Shown one piece after another: positions 9,558 through 17,294 of a stretch of 64,000 nucleotides of DNA. Positions within the stretch are counted from its first letter, which is position 1, and every line of letters starts with the position of its first letter. Under the pieces are notes generated by a model. That model saw only the letters and a list, made by a program, of their open reading frames with translations, was not told the DNA's origin and did no database searches. The translations under genes and the position numbers were made by a program. This DNA comes from Proteocatella sp041738345. Its GTDB lineage: Bacteria > Bacillota > Clostridia > Peptostreptococcales > Filifactoraceae. The stretch is taken from NCBI GenBank assembly GCA_041738345.1, contig JBGSPX010000037.1, forward strand, positions 118,901 through 182,900, given 5' to 3'.

Positions 9558-10789
9558 TATTTACCAACCACTTCTTCCTGCCAGATTTCTTCTATAATTG
9601 GAATAAGTTTTGCTGGCATCTCTGGAAGACGCTTCTCTAGAAGTTCATCTTGTGGGATAGTTCCTTTTCCAATATCAACTTTATCAAACATAGCTTTTTC
9701 TTCATCTGAAAGCTTTGTATAATCTAGAACAGAAACCGTCTTTAACTTATCAAATTGACTAGCTTGAAGTTTTGCTGAAATTATTTCATTTATTGCAACC
9801 ATAGCTCCTGCTTTATTCGGCGCATTGTTTGCGATAGCTATATAGTTAGTATTTCCAATGGTTCCCTTGTCAAATAAGAACGATTTTGCAGTTTCTGGGA
9901 ATTTCCCCTGTTCTATATTAACTGCTACTGAATAAGGGCTATAGCTCATATTCAAATATACTTCTCCATCTGCAAACATATTTTCTAAAAGCGTTGAAGA
10001 TGCTGGAAAAGTTTTCCCTTGATTCCAAAGATATGGATTAAGTTCTTTTAAGTAGTCCATAGCTGGTTTAATCGCTTCTCTAACCACTTCCTTATCGGCT
10101 TCCATATCCATAAATTGTTCATAACCTACTGTATCATATATTATATTTCTAACAAAAGCGCTTCCTGTAAAATCTGGTAATGCTGGGTAAGTAACTTTTC
10201 CTGGGTATTTTTTTGCAAACTCCATAAGTTCTGCTGTATTTTTAGGCATTTCTGTTGCTTTTGCACTATCTCCCATAAGCACTAGCTGAGCTTTTCCATA
10301 TGGTGCTTCAAAACCTTCTATCGGATATCCAAAGTCATATTGATTTTCTTTATCCTCTGCATTCATATATTTTTCAAAATTTGGTAATTTCTCTGCAAAA
10401 GCTCCAAAAAGTAATCCATTCTCTTTAGCTGAATAAAAATTTTCTCCATTTATCCAAATCATATCTATAGTACCCTCTTCACTCGAAGCTTGTTTTTCTC
10501 CTGAAAGCTTTGCAAGAATTTGGTCTATATCCATTGGAACTCGCTGAAGTGTTATATCATAATTTTCTTTAAGTTCTTTTGCCACTTCATTGTCAAGCCA
10601 AGCATTTCGCTCATCATCTCCCCCCCAACCATAAAATGTAACAGTAGTGCCTTTTGCTTGTTCTACAATATTTTCAAAATCTACACTTGCATCAAATTCT
10701 CCACTAGTGGCTTGTTCCTGCTTTGAACAGCCTGTAATAAGGCTCATACAAAGTACAAATGTCATTATAGCTGCTATAAGTTTTTTCAT
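9557..10789 (-). CDS. ABC importer substrate-binding lipoprotein (YnjB-like)
   Basis: This 410-residue protein starts at ATG after AAAGGAAT. The lipoprotein signal ends in the lipobox LITGC, with Cys at residue 21. The mature part has the family-1 extracellular binding-protein fold. It carries features I associate with the YnjB group (COG4134): FYGWGGDDERNAWLD near the start, DMIWINGENFYSAKENGLLFG, EAPYGKAQLVL and YSPYSVAV. In E. coli the YnjBCD substrate is not established. Here the gene sits between a nucleoside-hydrolase-like enzyme and the permeases, so a nucleoside, or a small molecule with an N-glycosidic bond, is a reasonable guess (inference only). A run of seven G at 10620-10626 encodes part of GWGGD. 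Confidence 0.85.
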   Translation of the reverse strand: MKKLIAAIMTFVLCMSLITGCSKQEQATSGEFDASVDFENIVEQAKGTTVTFYGWGGDDERNAWLDNEVAKELKENYDITLQRVPMDIDQILAKLSGEKQASSEEGTIDMIWINGENFYSAKENGLLFGAFAEKLPNFEKYMNAEDKENQYDFGYPIEGFEAPYGKAQLVLMGDSAKATEMPKNTAELMEFAKKYPGKVTYPALPDFTGSAFVRNIIYDTVGYEQFMDMEADKEVVREAIKPAMDYLKELNPYLWNQGKTFPASSTLLENMFADGEVYLNMSYSPYSVAVNIEQGKFPETAKSFLFDKGTIGNTNYIAIANNAPNKAGAMVAINEIISAKLQASQFDKLKTVSVLDYTKLSDEEKAMFDKVDIGKGTIPQDELLEKRLPEMPAKLIPIIEEIWQEEVVGK

Positions 10790-10801
10790 TTTTATTCCTT
10801 T

Positions 10802-11653
10802 CTAAAATTCAACATTAAAATAAGTTTTATATACATTTTCCTCAAAAGCTTCATTGCTTATAAGTTTTGGCAAATTCACTTTAATCTCATCACCATTTCC
10901 AAACAATCGCCCTTCCTTTAAAGATTCTTCATCTGGATTAATAATCACATAGTTATCTTTAAACAATGACTTATCCAAAAGATAAGCCGCCGAAACAACA
11001 TCCCAATTATAAAATCCTTTTAAATCATAACGCTTCATATATTCATACCAATAATTTGTATTTTCATAAATATATCTTGCAATTTCAAGGTTTGCGTTTT
11101 TTAACCGTTTTTCGTGTTCCTTATGTGAAAAAAATGCACTCAAACAATTATTTCCCGTTGCTATAGAAAGATTCTTAGCATTTTTAAGTACACCATAAGC
11201 CGCTTTGGCATCACAAGAAAAATTAAGTTCTTTCATCAGTTTTCCATTGATTATAAGATCTTCTGAAATTCCACCCATAAGACAAATTTCTTTAACTTTA
11301 TTAAAAAACTCATTATCTTTTAGGTAAGCTCCATAAATATTTGTAAGCGAACCTGTCGCTAGAATTACAAGTTCACCTCTTAGTTCATCTGCCTTTTGCA
11401 CTAAAAAATCCACGGCTTCACTTTCATAAATTCCAGCTTTTTCACAACCTTTAAATAGTGGAATATCTTTCTTAAGTTCCTTAAGCATAACTTTAGTATT
11501 GTCATAGACTGTATCTATATCACTATTACCATATGTAGCTGTAATTCCTAATATATTTACATCCTTTCCGATAAGATAAAGTAGTGCTAAACCATCATCT
11601 ATATCACAATTCTTTACTCCAAAGGTATTATCACAATCAAATATTATCTTCAT
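10802..11653 (-). CDS. Nucleoside hydrolase-like protein (IUNH superfamily)
   Basis: The protein has 283 residues, starting at the ATG after AAAGGAG. In-frame codons upstream contain the ribosome site itself. The family hydrolyses the N-glycosidic bond of ribonucleosides with a calcium held by an Asp cluster. Here the N-terminus reads DCDNTFGVKNCDIDDGLAL: the DxD and DIDD elements are kept, but the spacing is longer than the usual DTDPGIDDALA. Other family marks are GITATYGN, ILATGSLTNI, CLMGG, NFSCDAKAA and NWDVVSAAYL. It is the first gene of the operon with the YnjB-like importer, which suggests that the imported compound is cleaved inside the cell. The altered calcium motif leaves room for a changed substrate. 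Confidence 0.8.
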   Translation of the reverse strand: MKIIFDCDNTFGVKNCDIDDGLALLYLIGKDVNILGITATYGNSDIDTVYDNTKVMLKELKKDIPLFKGCEKAGIYESEAVDFLVQKADELRGELVILATGSLTNIYGAYLKDNEFFNKVKEICLMGGISEDLIINGKLMKELNFSCDAKAAYGVLKNAKNLSIATGNNCLSAFFSHKEHEKRLKNANLEIARYIYENTNYWYEYMKRYDLKGFYNWDVVSAAYLLDKSLFKDNYVIINPDEESLKEGRLFGNGDEIKVNLPKLISNEAFEENVYKTYFNVEF

Positions 11654-11683
11654 TTTTTCTCCTTTCAAAAAATATATAATCGC

Positions 11684-11717
11684 ACAATAAACCTCTTGAT
11701 ATCAAGAGGTTTATTGT
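11684..11717. repeat. 34-bp perfect palindrome in the leader of the nucleoside hydrolase operon
   Basis: The left arm 11684-11700 (17 bases, ending CCTCTTGAT) is fully complementary to the right arm 11701-11717 (ATCAAGAGG onward), with no loop. It lies between the predicted transcription start (about 11730) and the ribosome site. No T-run follows it in either direction, so an operator or a 5' mRNA hairpin is more likely than a terminator. Confidence 0.75.
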
Positions 11718-11736
11718 AGTTATTTTATGCTAATTA

Positions 11737-11765
11737 ATTATATCATAAGCAAATATATTTTACAA
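11737..11765 (-). promoter_or_regulatory. Promoter of the nucleoside hydrolase/ABC importer operon
   Basis: A perfect TATAAT (11737-11742, minus strand) is 17 bases from TTGTAA (11760-11765). Transcription would begin about 13 bases before the 34-bp palindrome. Confidence 0.65.
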
Positions 11766-11790
11766 TCATACCCCATTATCATAATTTCTA

Positions 11791-11819
11791 TTGACTTTGA
11801 TATATATATATGATAACAT
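11791..11819 (+). promoter_or_regulatory. Promoter of the DUF2325 gene
   Basis: TTGACT (11791-11796) and TAACAT (11814-11819) have 17-base spacing. The predicted start lies just before the first palindrome at 11829. Confidence 0.55.
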
Positions 11820-11828
11820 ATGTTAAGC

Positions 11829-11844
11829 GTTAGCTATAGCTAAC
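11829..11844. promoter_or_regulatory. Palindromic TTAG/CTAA element 1, possible operator
   Basis: GTTAGCTATAGCTAAC is a perfect 16-bp palindrome starting within a few bases of the predicted transcription start of the DUF2325 gene. The half-site GTTAG/CTAAC resembles DtxR/IdeR/MntR-type metalloregulator boxes (known consensus type); assignment to such a regulator is inference. Confidence 0.5.
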
Positions 11845-11894
11845 TTATTTAGAATATAACTTTGGGTTTAGCCCAATATTTTTTTAATATATTG

Positions 11895-11910
11895 GTTAGT
11901 TTCGACTAAC
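11895..11910. promoter_or_regulatory. Palindromic TTAG/CTAA element 2, possible operator
   Basis: GTTAGTTTCGACTAAC lies in the 5' leader of the DUF2325 gene. It differs by one base from the element at 60202-60217. Between elements 1 and 2 lies a small hairpin TTGGG-TTTAG-CCCAA (11862-11876) followed by TATTTTTTT, which could be a weak leader terminator. Confidence 0.5.
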
Positions 11911-11960
11911 TTATTGCATTTTAATGTTACTGTTTTAACAAAATTGGAGGTATTAAGTTT

Positions 11961-12254
11961 ATGAAACTTGTAATTATAGGTGGCAACGAACGGATGGTTT
12001 GTCAATATGCAGATGTTTGCAAATGTCATGGTTGTAAGGCAAAAATATTGATTAAGGAAAATGGCCCATTAAAGAAAAAAATCGGTATCCCTGATATGCT
12101 AATATTGCTTACTAATACTGTTTCTCATAAAATGGTTAACAGCGCGGTAAGCGAAGCAAAGAAAAATAACGTTCCTGTAGTAAGAATAAATTCAAGTAGC
12201 TCTACTGCACTCGATAATTTTTTAGCAAATCATTTGCAAGCTCAAATTTCTTAA
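11961..12254 (+). CDS. DUF2325 domain protein
   Basis: This 97-residue protein starts at ATG ten bases after TTGGAGG. The whole chain fits the DUF2325 family: it opens with KLVIIGGNERM, contains the CKCHGCKA cysteine cluster (Cys residues about 17, 21, 23 and 26), PDMLILLTNTVSHKMV and closes with VPVVRINSSSS. No enzymatic function is established for the family. Members often occur near metal or haem handling genes. The four cysteines and the TTAG/CTAA palindromes in the leader would suit a metal- or redox-linked role, but this is inference. It is a single-gene transcript ending in a shared terminator. Confidence 0.85.
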   Translation: MKLVIIGGNERMVCQYADVCKCHGCKAKILIKENGPLKKKIGIPDMLILLTNTVSHKMVNSAVSEAKKNNVPVVRINSSSSTALDNFLANHLQAQIS

Positions 12255-12278
12255 AAAATGTAATTTGCTACATAAATA

Positions 12279-12322
12279 AAATATCCTATAGAAATTTTAA
12301 ATGATTTCCATAGGATATTTTT
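12279..12322. terminator. Bidirectional terminator
   Basis: AAATATCCTATAGAAAT and ATTTCCATAGGATATTT form a long stem with an A-run and T-run at the ends, between the convergent DUF2325 and fchA genes. Confidence 0.8.
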
Positions 12323-12331
12323 ATAATAGAT

Positions 12332-12949
12332 TTAGTTATTATAGAACTTATCTAATATATTTTTTTCAAATTCTATAGTCTGCTTTTCAAGTTTTTTAAC
12401 TTTTTCTGAATACTCTTTTACAAAAGCTTCATCCTTTATAGACCCTAAATTTATTCTAGTATTTAGAAGTGCTGAAAGTACTGCTGTTCTTGCCATCATA
12501 GCAGATACAAGCCCATCTGTTACCGCATTTTTATTTCCGCTAATAACCGCTTCGTCTGCTAAAGGCATTATTTCATATGCTAGTGACGCTACTTCAAAAG
12601 GTACTATAGCCGCTTCTTTTAACCCTTCTTGCATCATATTGGTTCTAAATGCCTTTTCTTCATCAGTTTCCTTAGGAAGTTTTAGCGCTTCCATATATTT
12701 ATTGAATGACTCTGAATCCCTCTTTATATCATCTAATAACTGCGCTCTTATAGCTTCAGCTTTTGATGCTAATTCCTTCATTTTAGCTTCAGCATCTTCA
12801 TAACCTTTTTTATTTACTGTAAGCTCTGCCACCATTTGAGCAAGCGCTGCGGAAAGTGCGCCTGCAAGCGCTGCTATGCTTCCGCCTCCAGGTACTGGAC
12901 TGCTTGATGCGGTTTGCTTTGCAAATTCTACTAAAGTCATTTCCTTCAT
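12332..12949 (-). CDS. fchA: Formimidoyltetrahydrofolate cyclodeaminase
   Basis: This protein has 205 residues and starts after AAAAAGGAG. It matches the C-terminal domain family of mammalian FTCD (all-helical). The N-terminal folate-binding stretch SSSPVPGGGSIAALAGALSA is followed by AALAQMV, and further marks are EVASLAYEIMPLADEAVISG and NAVTDGLVSAMMART. It releases ammonia from 5-formimidoyl-tetrahydrofolate to give 5,10-methenyl-tetrahydrofolate, so it follows FtcD in histidine breakdown. It is the last gene of the hut operon. The length is normal for the free-standing bacterial enzyme. Confidence 0.92.
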   Translation of the reverse strand: MKEMTLVEFAKQTASSSPVPGGGSIAALAGALSAALAQMVAELTVNKKGYEDAEAKMKELASKAEAIRAQLLDDIKRDSESFNKYMEALKLPKETDEEKAFRTNMMQEGLKEAAIVPFEVASLAYEIMPLADEAVISGNKNAVTDGLVSAMMARTAVLSALLNTRINLGSIKDEAFVKEYSEKVKKLEKQTIEFEKNILDKFYNN

Positions 12950-12975
12950 TCCAATTCTCCTTTTTAATTTAATAA

Positions 12976-14217
12976 TTACCCCTTAACTATAACTCCATTT
13001 TTTATAACAGTTTCAACTATATTTACTCCCACATTATATGGTAAAAAGTTTATAGATGGATATTCAAGGATTATTATATCAGCTTTCTTCCCTATATCCA
13101 AGCTTCCTATTTCTGATTCTTTACCTAGCGCAGATGCCGCATTTATAGTAAGTGCTGTAATAATTTCCTCAATTGACATATTCATATTAATAGCAGCAAG
13201 TGCAATTACAAGCGGAATTGAGTTTGTAAAACAGCTTCCCGGATTAAAATCCGTAGCTAGTGCTACTGCACAGCCCGAATCTATCATATATCTGGCTCTA
13301 GCATAGCCTTCTTTTAGCGAAAATGCCGTAGCTGGAAGAAGAGTAGCTATTGTATCGCCCTCAGAAAGCATCTTTATTCCCTTATCTGATGCTTGAAGTA
13401 GATGGTCTGCTGAAGTAGCTCCAAGCTCGCACGCCAGTTCTGTCCCTCCAAGTTGAACTATTTCATCCGCATGGATTTTAAGTGACACTCCCATTTCCTT
13501 TGCCGCAGTTAAAAATCTTCTTGACTGCTCAATTGAAAATACATTTTTTTCACAGAATATATCTGCAAATTCTATAAGATTTTCTTTTTTTGCTTTAGCC
13601 ATGACCTCTATCATGTACTCTATAAACTCATCCTCTTTGCCTTTCCAGTTTGGAAGTACACTATGTGGCCCTAAAAATGTGCTTACGATATCAATCACAT
13701 GGCTTTCATTCAGCATTTTTGCCGCTGTTAACTGTTTTAATTCCGTTTCCTCATCTAACCCATAGCCACTTTTCGCTTCAACTGTAGTTACTCCAAATTC
13801 GAGCATCTTATCTAATCGTTTTTTACCTAAAGCTATGAATTCTTCAAGAGAGGTTTTTCTTGTAGCATTTACAGTGTTTGTGATTCCACCTCCACGCTCC
13901 ATTATGGACATATACGTATCCCCGTTTAATCTCCATGAAAACTCCTCAGCCCTATATCCGCCAAATACAAGATGTGTATGCGAATCTACAAATCCTGGAA
14001 GCACAGTTTTTCCAGAGGCATCTATAATATGATACTCTTGCTGATTATATTTTGCTAGTATGTCATTTGTATTCCCAAGGTCTTTTATAATTCCGTCTTC
14101 AATTACTATAGCGCCATCATCAATTAGTCCTATATCCATCATCTCTTTACCTTTTTTAGCTTTAAATCCGCTTGAGGTAATAAGTTCATTAGCATTTTTT
14201 ATTATAATTTTGCTCAT
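12976..14217 (-). CDS. hutI: Imidazolonepropionase
   Basis: This enzyme has 413 residues if begun at the ATG preceded by AGGATGGTG. An ATG three codons earlier (14226) is possible but lacks a site. It is an amidohydrolase-fold metalloenzyme that opens 4-imidazolone-5-propionate to N-formimidoyl-L-glutamate. Visible marks are the HxH metal site DSHTHLVFGGYR, VEAKSGYGLD, the metal His in KIHADE, SADHLLQ and the ATDFNPGSC block typical of HutI. It lies 10 bases downstream of ftcD, whose product uses its reaction product. Confidence 0.95.
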   Translation of the reverse strand: MSKIIIKNANELITSSGFKAKKGKEMMDIGLIDDGAIVIEDGIIKDLGNTNDILAKYNQQEYHIIDASGKTVLPGFVDSHTHLVFGGYRAEEFSWRLNGDTYMSIMERGGGITNTVNATRKTSLEEFIALGKKRLDKMLEFGVTTVEAKSGYGLDEETELKQLTAAKMLNESHVIDIVSTFLGPHSVLPNWKGKEDEFIEYMIEVMAKAKKENLIEFADIFCEKNVFSIEQSRRFLTAAKEMGVSLKIHADEIVQLGGTELACELGATSADHLLQASDKGIKMLSEGDTIATLLPATAFSLKEGYARARYMIDSGCAVALATDFNPGSCFTNSIPLVIALAAINMNMSIEEIITALTINAASALGKESEIGSLDIGKKADIIILEYPSINFLPYNVGVNIVETVIKNGVIVKG

Positions 14218-14227
14218 ATTCACCATC

Positions 14228-15118
14228 CTAAAGTCTAGTTTCTAAAACCTGATCCATACTAAAGTTTTCTATTCTTAAATAGTATTCTGCGCAGTCCACA
14301 AGCGCTTGCATTGGTACCAGTCCTACCACTTCACTTCCTATAACATTTACACCATATCTCATCGCTTCCATCTTAACTGTTTCAAAAACTCTATATACTG
14401 CCGATTTTGTGTAATCTGTAAGGTTCATAGAAACTTGTGCTACATTTCTATCTTCAAGCATTACGCCCATAGCCTTAACATATCTGAAACCGCCGCCAAT
14501 ATGTCTAATTTGCTTAGCTATTTTATCAGCTACTGCTAAATCTGAAGTTCCAAGATTTATATTAAAGGCTACAAGTGGCATTCTTGCTCCAATAACAGTT
14601 GCGCCACCTGTAGGATGAATTGTCGAAGGTCCAAAATCTGGATTCCACATATCATCTTTCATCTTTTCTGCCATTCCTTCAAACTGCCCTTTTCTTATAG
14701 CTGCAAGATTTTCTCTATGTGGTGCAGTTGCAGATTTTTCGTATAAGAAAAATGGTTGCCCAAATTTTTCGCTTGCTTCTTTAGCTACTTCTTTAGCTAA
14801 AATATCAGCGTCTTCTATTGTAACATTTCTTATAGGAATAAATGGCACTACGTCCACCGCTCCCATTCTAGGATGCTGACCTTCATGTTTTGTCATATCT
14901 ATAAGTTCTACTGCTTTCCCAATAAACTCAACAACTGCAGTTTTTAGGGCTTCAGGTTCTCCAACTACTGTAACTACGCATCTATTATGGTCTTTATCTG
15001 GACTATAATCTAGTAATTTAACACCTTCCTTAGCTCTAAAACAGTTTACAATTTGCTCTATTTTTTCTAAATCTCTACCCTCACTAAAATTTGGTACACA
15101 TTCTACGATTTTATTCAT
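14228..15118 (-). CDS. ftcD: Glutamate formimidoyltransferase
   Basis: This transferase has 296 residues and corresponds to the formiminotransferase half of mammalian FTCD. The opening KIVECVPNFSEGRD is characteristic, as are the folate-site region HEGQHPRMGAVDVVPFIP and GGGFRYVKAMGV. It transfers the formimino group from N-formimidoyl-glutamate to tetrahydrofolate, releasing glutamate. In this organism the cyclodeaminase is a separate gene two positions downstream rather than a fused domain. It belongs to the hutU-ftcD-hutI-fchA operon with short intergenic gaps. Confidence 0.95.
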   Translation of the reverse strand: MNKIVECVPNFSEGRDLEKIEQIVNCFRAKEGVKLLDYSPDKDHNRCVVTVVGEPEALKTAVVEFIGKAVELIDMTKHEGQHPRMGAVDVVPFIPIRNVTIEDADILAKEVAKEASEKFGQPFFLYEKSATAPHRENLAAIRKGQFEGMAEKMKDDMWNPDFGPSTIHPTGGATVIGARMPLVAFNINLGTSDLAVADKIAKQIRHIGGGFRYVKAMGVMLEDRNVAQVSMNLTDYTKSAVYRVFETVKMEAMRYGVNVIGSEVVGLVPMQALVDCAEYYLRIENFSMDQVLETRL

Positions 15119-15130
15119 GTCTACTTCCCC

Positions 15131-17155
15131 CTATTTTTTGTATTTTTTATAAGCATTTTCAATCATTTCATCATCTGCTATAAAAGGCAGTGTTATATGG
15201 TCTGTATTTTTAAAATCCTCATTATATTTTGCTACTGTAGATACTGAATTTTCACATCTAGCCCAGCTTCTTCTTGCTACTCCAATCATAGTATCCCATG
15301 GAATTACATTTTTAAGAATTTCATCAACTCTTTCACTTCCATCAAGTACCATCCCAAATCCACCATTAATCGATTTAGAAATTCCTACACCACCGCCATT
15401 ATGAAGAGCTACAAGGCTCATCCCTCTTCCTGCATTTCCTGCAAAACAGTGTACCGCCATATCCGCAGTCACATTGCTTCCATCATAAATATTTGAAGTT
15501 TCTCTAAATGGTGAATCCGTACCACCTGTATCGTGATGGTCTCTACCTAACATAACTGGACCAATTTCTCCATTTCTGACCATCTCATTGAACTTAAGCG
15601 CTATATCTCGTCTTCCAAGTGCATCTTGATATAAAATTCTACACTTAGTACCTACGACTAAATTATTTTTCTTCGCATCTCTAATCCAGATATAGTTATC
15701 TCTGTCTTGGCCTCTTCTGTTAGGGTCTATAATTTCCATAGCGGCTTTATCAGTCTTATCTAAATCTTCTTCTTTTCCACTTAAGCAGCACCATCTAAAT
15801 GGTCCATATCCATAATCAAATAGCTCTGGTCCCATTATATCTTCTACATAAGATGGGAATATAAAGCCTTCTGACGTATCTATTCCATTTTTTGCAATAT
15901 CATTGCAGCCTGCATCAAATACAGATTTCATAAATGCATTCCCATAGTCAAAGAAATACGTTCCATTTGAAACCAGTTCTTTTATAAGCTTATAATGCTT
16001 GACTAAAGTTTTATTTACCAGTTCTACAAAAGCTTCTTTATCATTTTCAAGCATTTTAGTTCTCTGCTCAAATGTAACTCCTTGTGGGCAGTAGCCTCCA
16101 TCATAAGGTACATGACAAGAAGTTTGGTCTGAAAGTAGTTCTATATGAACTTTATTTTCAACTGCATATTCTAAAAGATCCACAATATTTCCGTGATAAG
16201 CTACAGATAAAGCTTTTTTCTCTTGCATATAGGTATGTGCTATTTCAAACGCTTCTTTTGCAGAATCCGTAATTTTTGAAACCCAGCCTTGGTTATATCT
16301 AGTTTCTATTCTAGAATAATCAACCTCCGCTATTATACCTACACCTCCTGCAATTTCAATTGCCTTTGGTTGCGCTCCACTCATTCCTCCAAGCCCTGAA
16401 GTAACAAATAAATGCCCTGCTAAATCATCTTCTGCTGGAATTCCTAATACTTTTCGTCCTGCATTAAGCAGAGTATTAAAAGTCCCATGAACTATACCTT
16501 GAGGTCCTATATACATCCAGCCTCCTGCAGTCATTTGTCCATAGCTAGATACTCCCATAGCTGTTGCTTTTGCCCAATCATTAGGATTATCAAACATCCC
16601 TATCATAAGCCCATTTGTTATAATTACTCTAGGACTAGTTTTGCTTGATTTAAAAAGTCCCATAGGGTGTCCCGACATCATTACTAGCGTCTGTTCGTCA
16701 GTAAGCACTTCCAAATATTTTTTTAAAAGCTGATACTGCATCCAGTTTTGAACGACCTGTCCTGTTTCTCCATAAGTAACTAGTTCATAAGGATAAAGTG
16801 CAATTTCATGGTCTAGATTGTTGTCAATCATAACCTGAAATGCTTTCCCCTCAACACAGTTGCCTTTATAATCTTCAATTGGTTTTCCATAAATTCTTTC
16901 TTTAGGCATAAATCTATAACCGTATATTCTACCCTTAGTCATAAGCTCTTCCATAAATTCTGGAATAATCTCCTCGTGTAAGTTTTCAGGTATGTATCTT
17001 AAGGCATTTTTTATTGCTAATTTAATTTCTCGTTCGTTTAATGTAAGCTCTCTTTTCGGCGCTCTTCTTATACCTTCTTTAAATACCGGATATTCCGGAA
17101 GAGTTTCATCTAATTTTATAGTCATTGCATTTGAAATATTAGAATTATTTAACAT
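15131..17155 (-). CDS. hutU: Urocanate hydratase
   Basis: This protein has 674 residues and starts at ATG after TTGGAGGTAAAG. It is the long form of urocanase. Family marks include MSGHPMGLF, the NAD-binding glycine-rich part LFVTSGLGGMSGAQPKA, YHGNIVDLLEY, DQTSCHVPYDGGYCPQG, RWCCLSGKEEDL, GRDHHDTGGTDSPFRETS and LHNGGGVGISKSING. With a tightly bound NAD it hydrates urocanate to imidazolonepropionate. It is the first gene of the operon. The histidine ammonia-lyase that should supply urocanate is not in the window. Its promoter region carries repeats that may be read by the divergent SARP-like regulator. Confidence 0.97.
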   Translation of the reverse strand: MLNNSNISNAMTIKLDETLPEYPVFKEGIRRAPKRELTLNEREIKLAIKNALRYIPENLHEEIIPEFMEELMTKGRIYGYRFMPKERIYGKPIEDYKGNCVEGKAFQVMIDNNLDHEIALYPYELVTYGETGQVVQNWMQYQLLKKYLEVLTDEQTLVMMSGHPMGLFKSSKTSPRVIITNGLMIGMFDNPNDWAKATAMGVSSYGQMTAGGWMYIGPQGIVHGTFNTLLNAGRKVLGIPAEDDLAGHLFVTSGLGGMSGAQPKAIEIAGGVGIIAEVDYSRIETRYNQGWVSKITDSAKEAFEIAHTYMQEKKALSVAYHGNIVDLLEYAVENKVHIELLSDQTSCHVPYDGGYCPQGVTFEQRTKMLENDKEAFVELVNKTLVKHYKLIKELVSNGTYFFDYGNAFMKSVFDAGCNDIAKNGIDTSEGFIFPSYVEDIMGPELFDYGYGPFRWCCLSGKEEDLDKTDKAAMEIIDPNRRGQDRDNYIWIRDAKKNNLVVGTKCRILYQDALGRRDIALKFNEMVRNGEIGPVMLGRDHHDTGGTDSPFRETSNIYDGSNVTADMAVHCFAGNAGRGMSLVALHNGGGVGISKSINGGFGMVLDGSERVDEILKNVIPWDTMIGVARRSWARCENSVSTVAKYNEDFKNTDHITLPFIADDEMIENAYKKYKK

Positions 17156-17185
17156 AACTTTACCTCCAATTTCTTATTTAAGAAT

Positions 17186-17214
17186 ATTCTATCAAATAAC
17201 CGTCGATAAAACGT
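17186..17214 (-). promoter_or_regulatory. hutU promoter with SARP-like direct heptamer repeats
   Basis: On the minus strand ACGTTTT (17208-17214) and ACGGTTA (17197-17203) are direct repeats with an 11-base period. They end 5 bases before TAGAAT (17186-17191), a likely -10 box. There is no good -35 box. SARP-family activators are known to bind heptamer repeats with this period just upstream of -10. Assignment here is inference. Confidence 0.45.
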
Positions 17215-17233
17215 CTAATTTTCTGAATTTTAC

Positions 17234-17262
17234 TTGAAAAAAGAATTTTGATGCTATAGTAT
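17234..17262 (+). promoter_or_regulatory. Promoter of the SARP-like regulator gene
   Basis: TTGAAA (17234-17239) and TAGTAT (17257-17262) are spaced by 17 bases, about 30 bases upstream of the ATG. Confidence 0.5.
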
Positions 17263-17294
17263 ATAAATATAATGCGTTTTAAGAAAGGTTTATT

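Noticed and set aside
11654..11790. TPP or other known riboswitch ahead of the YnjBCD-like operon
   Set aside because: The TPP signature bases are absent; only the promoter and the 34-bp palindrome are seen.
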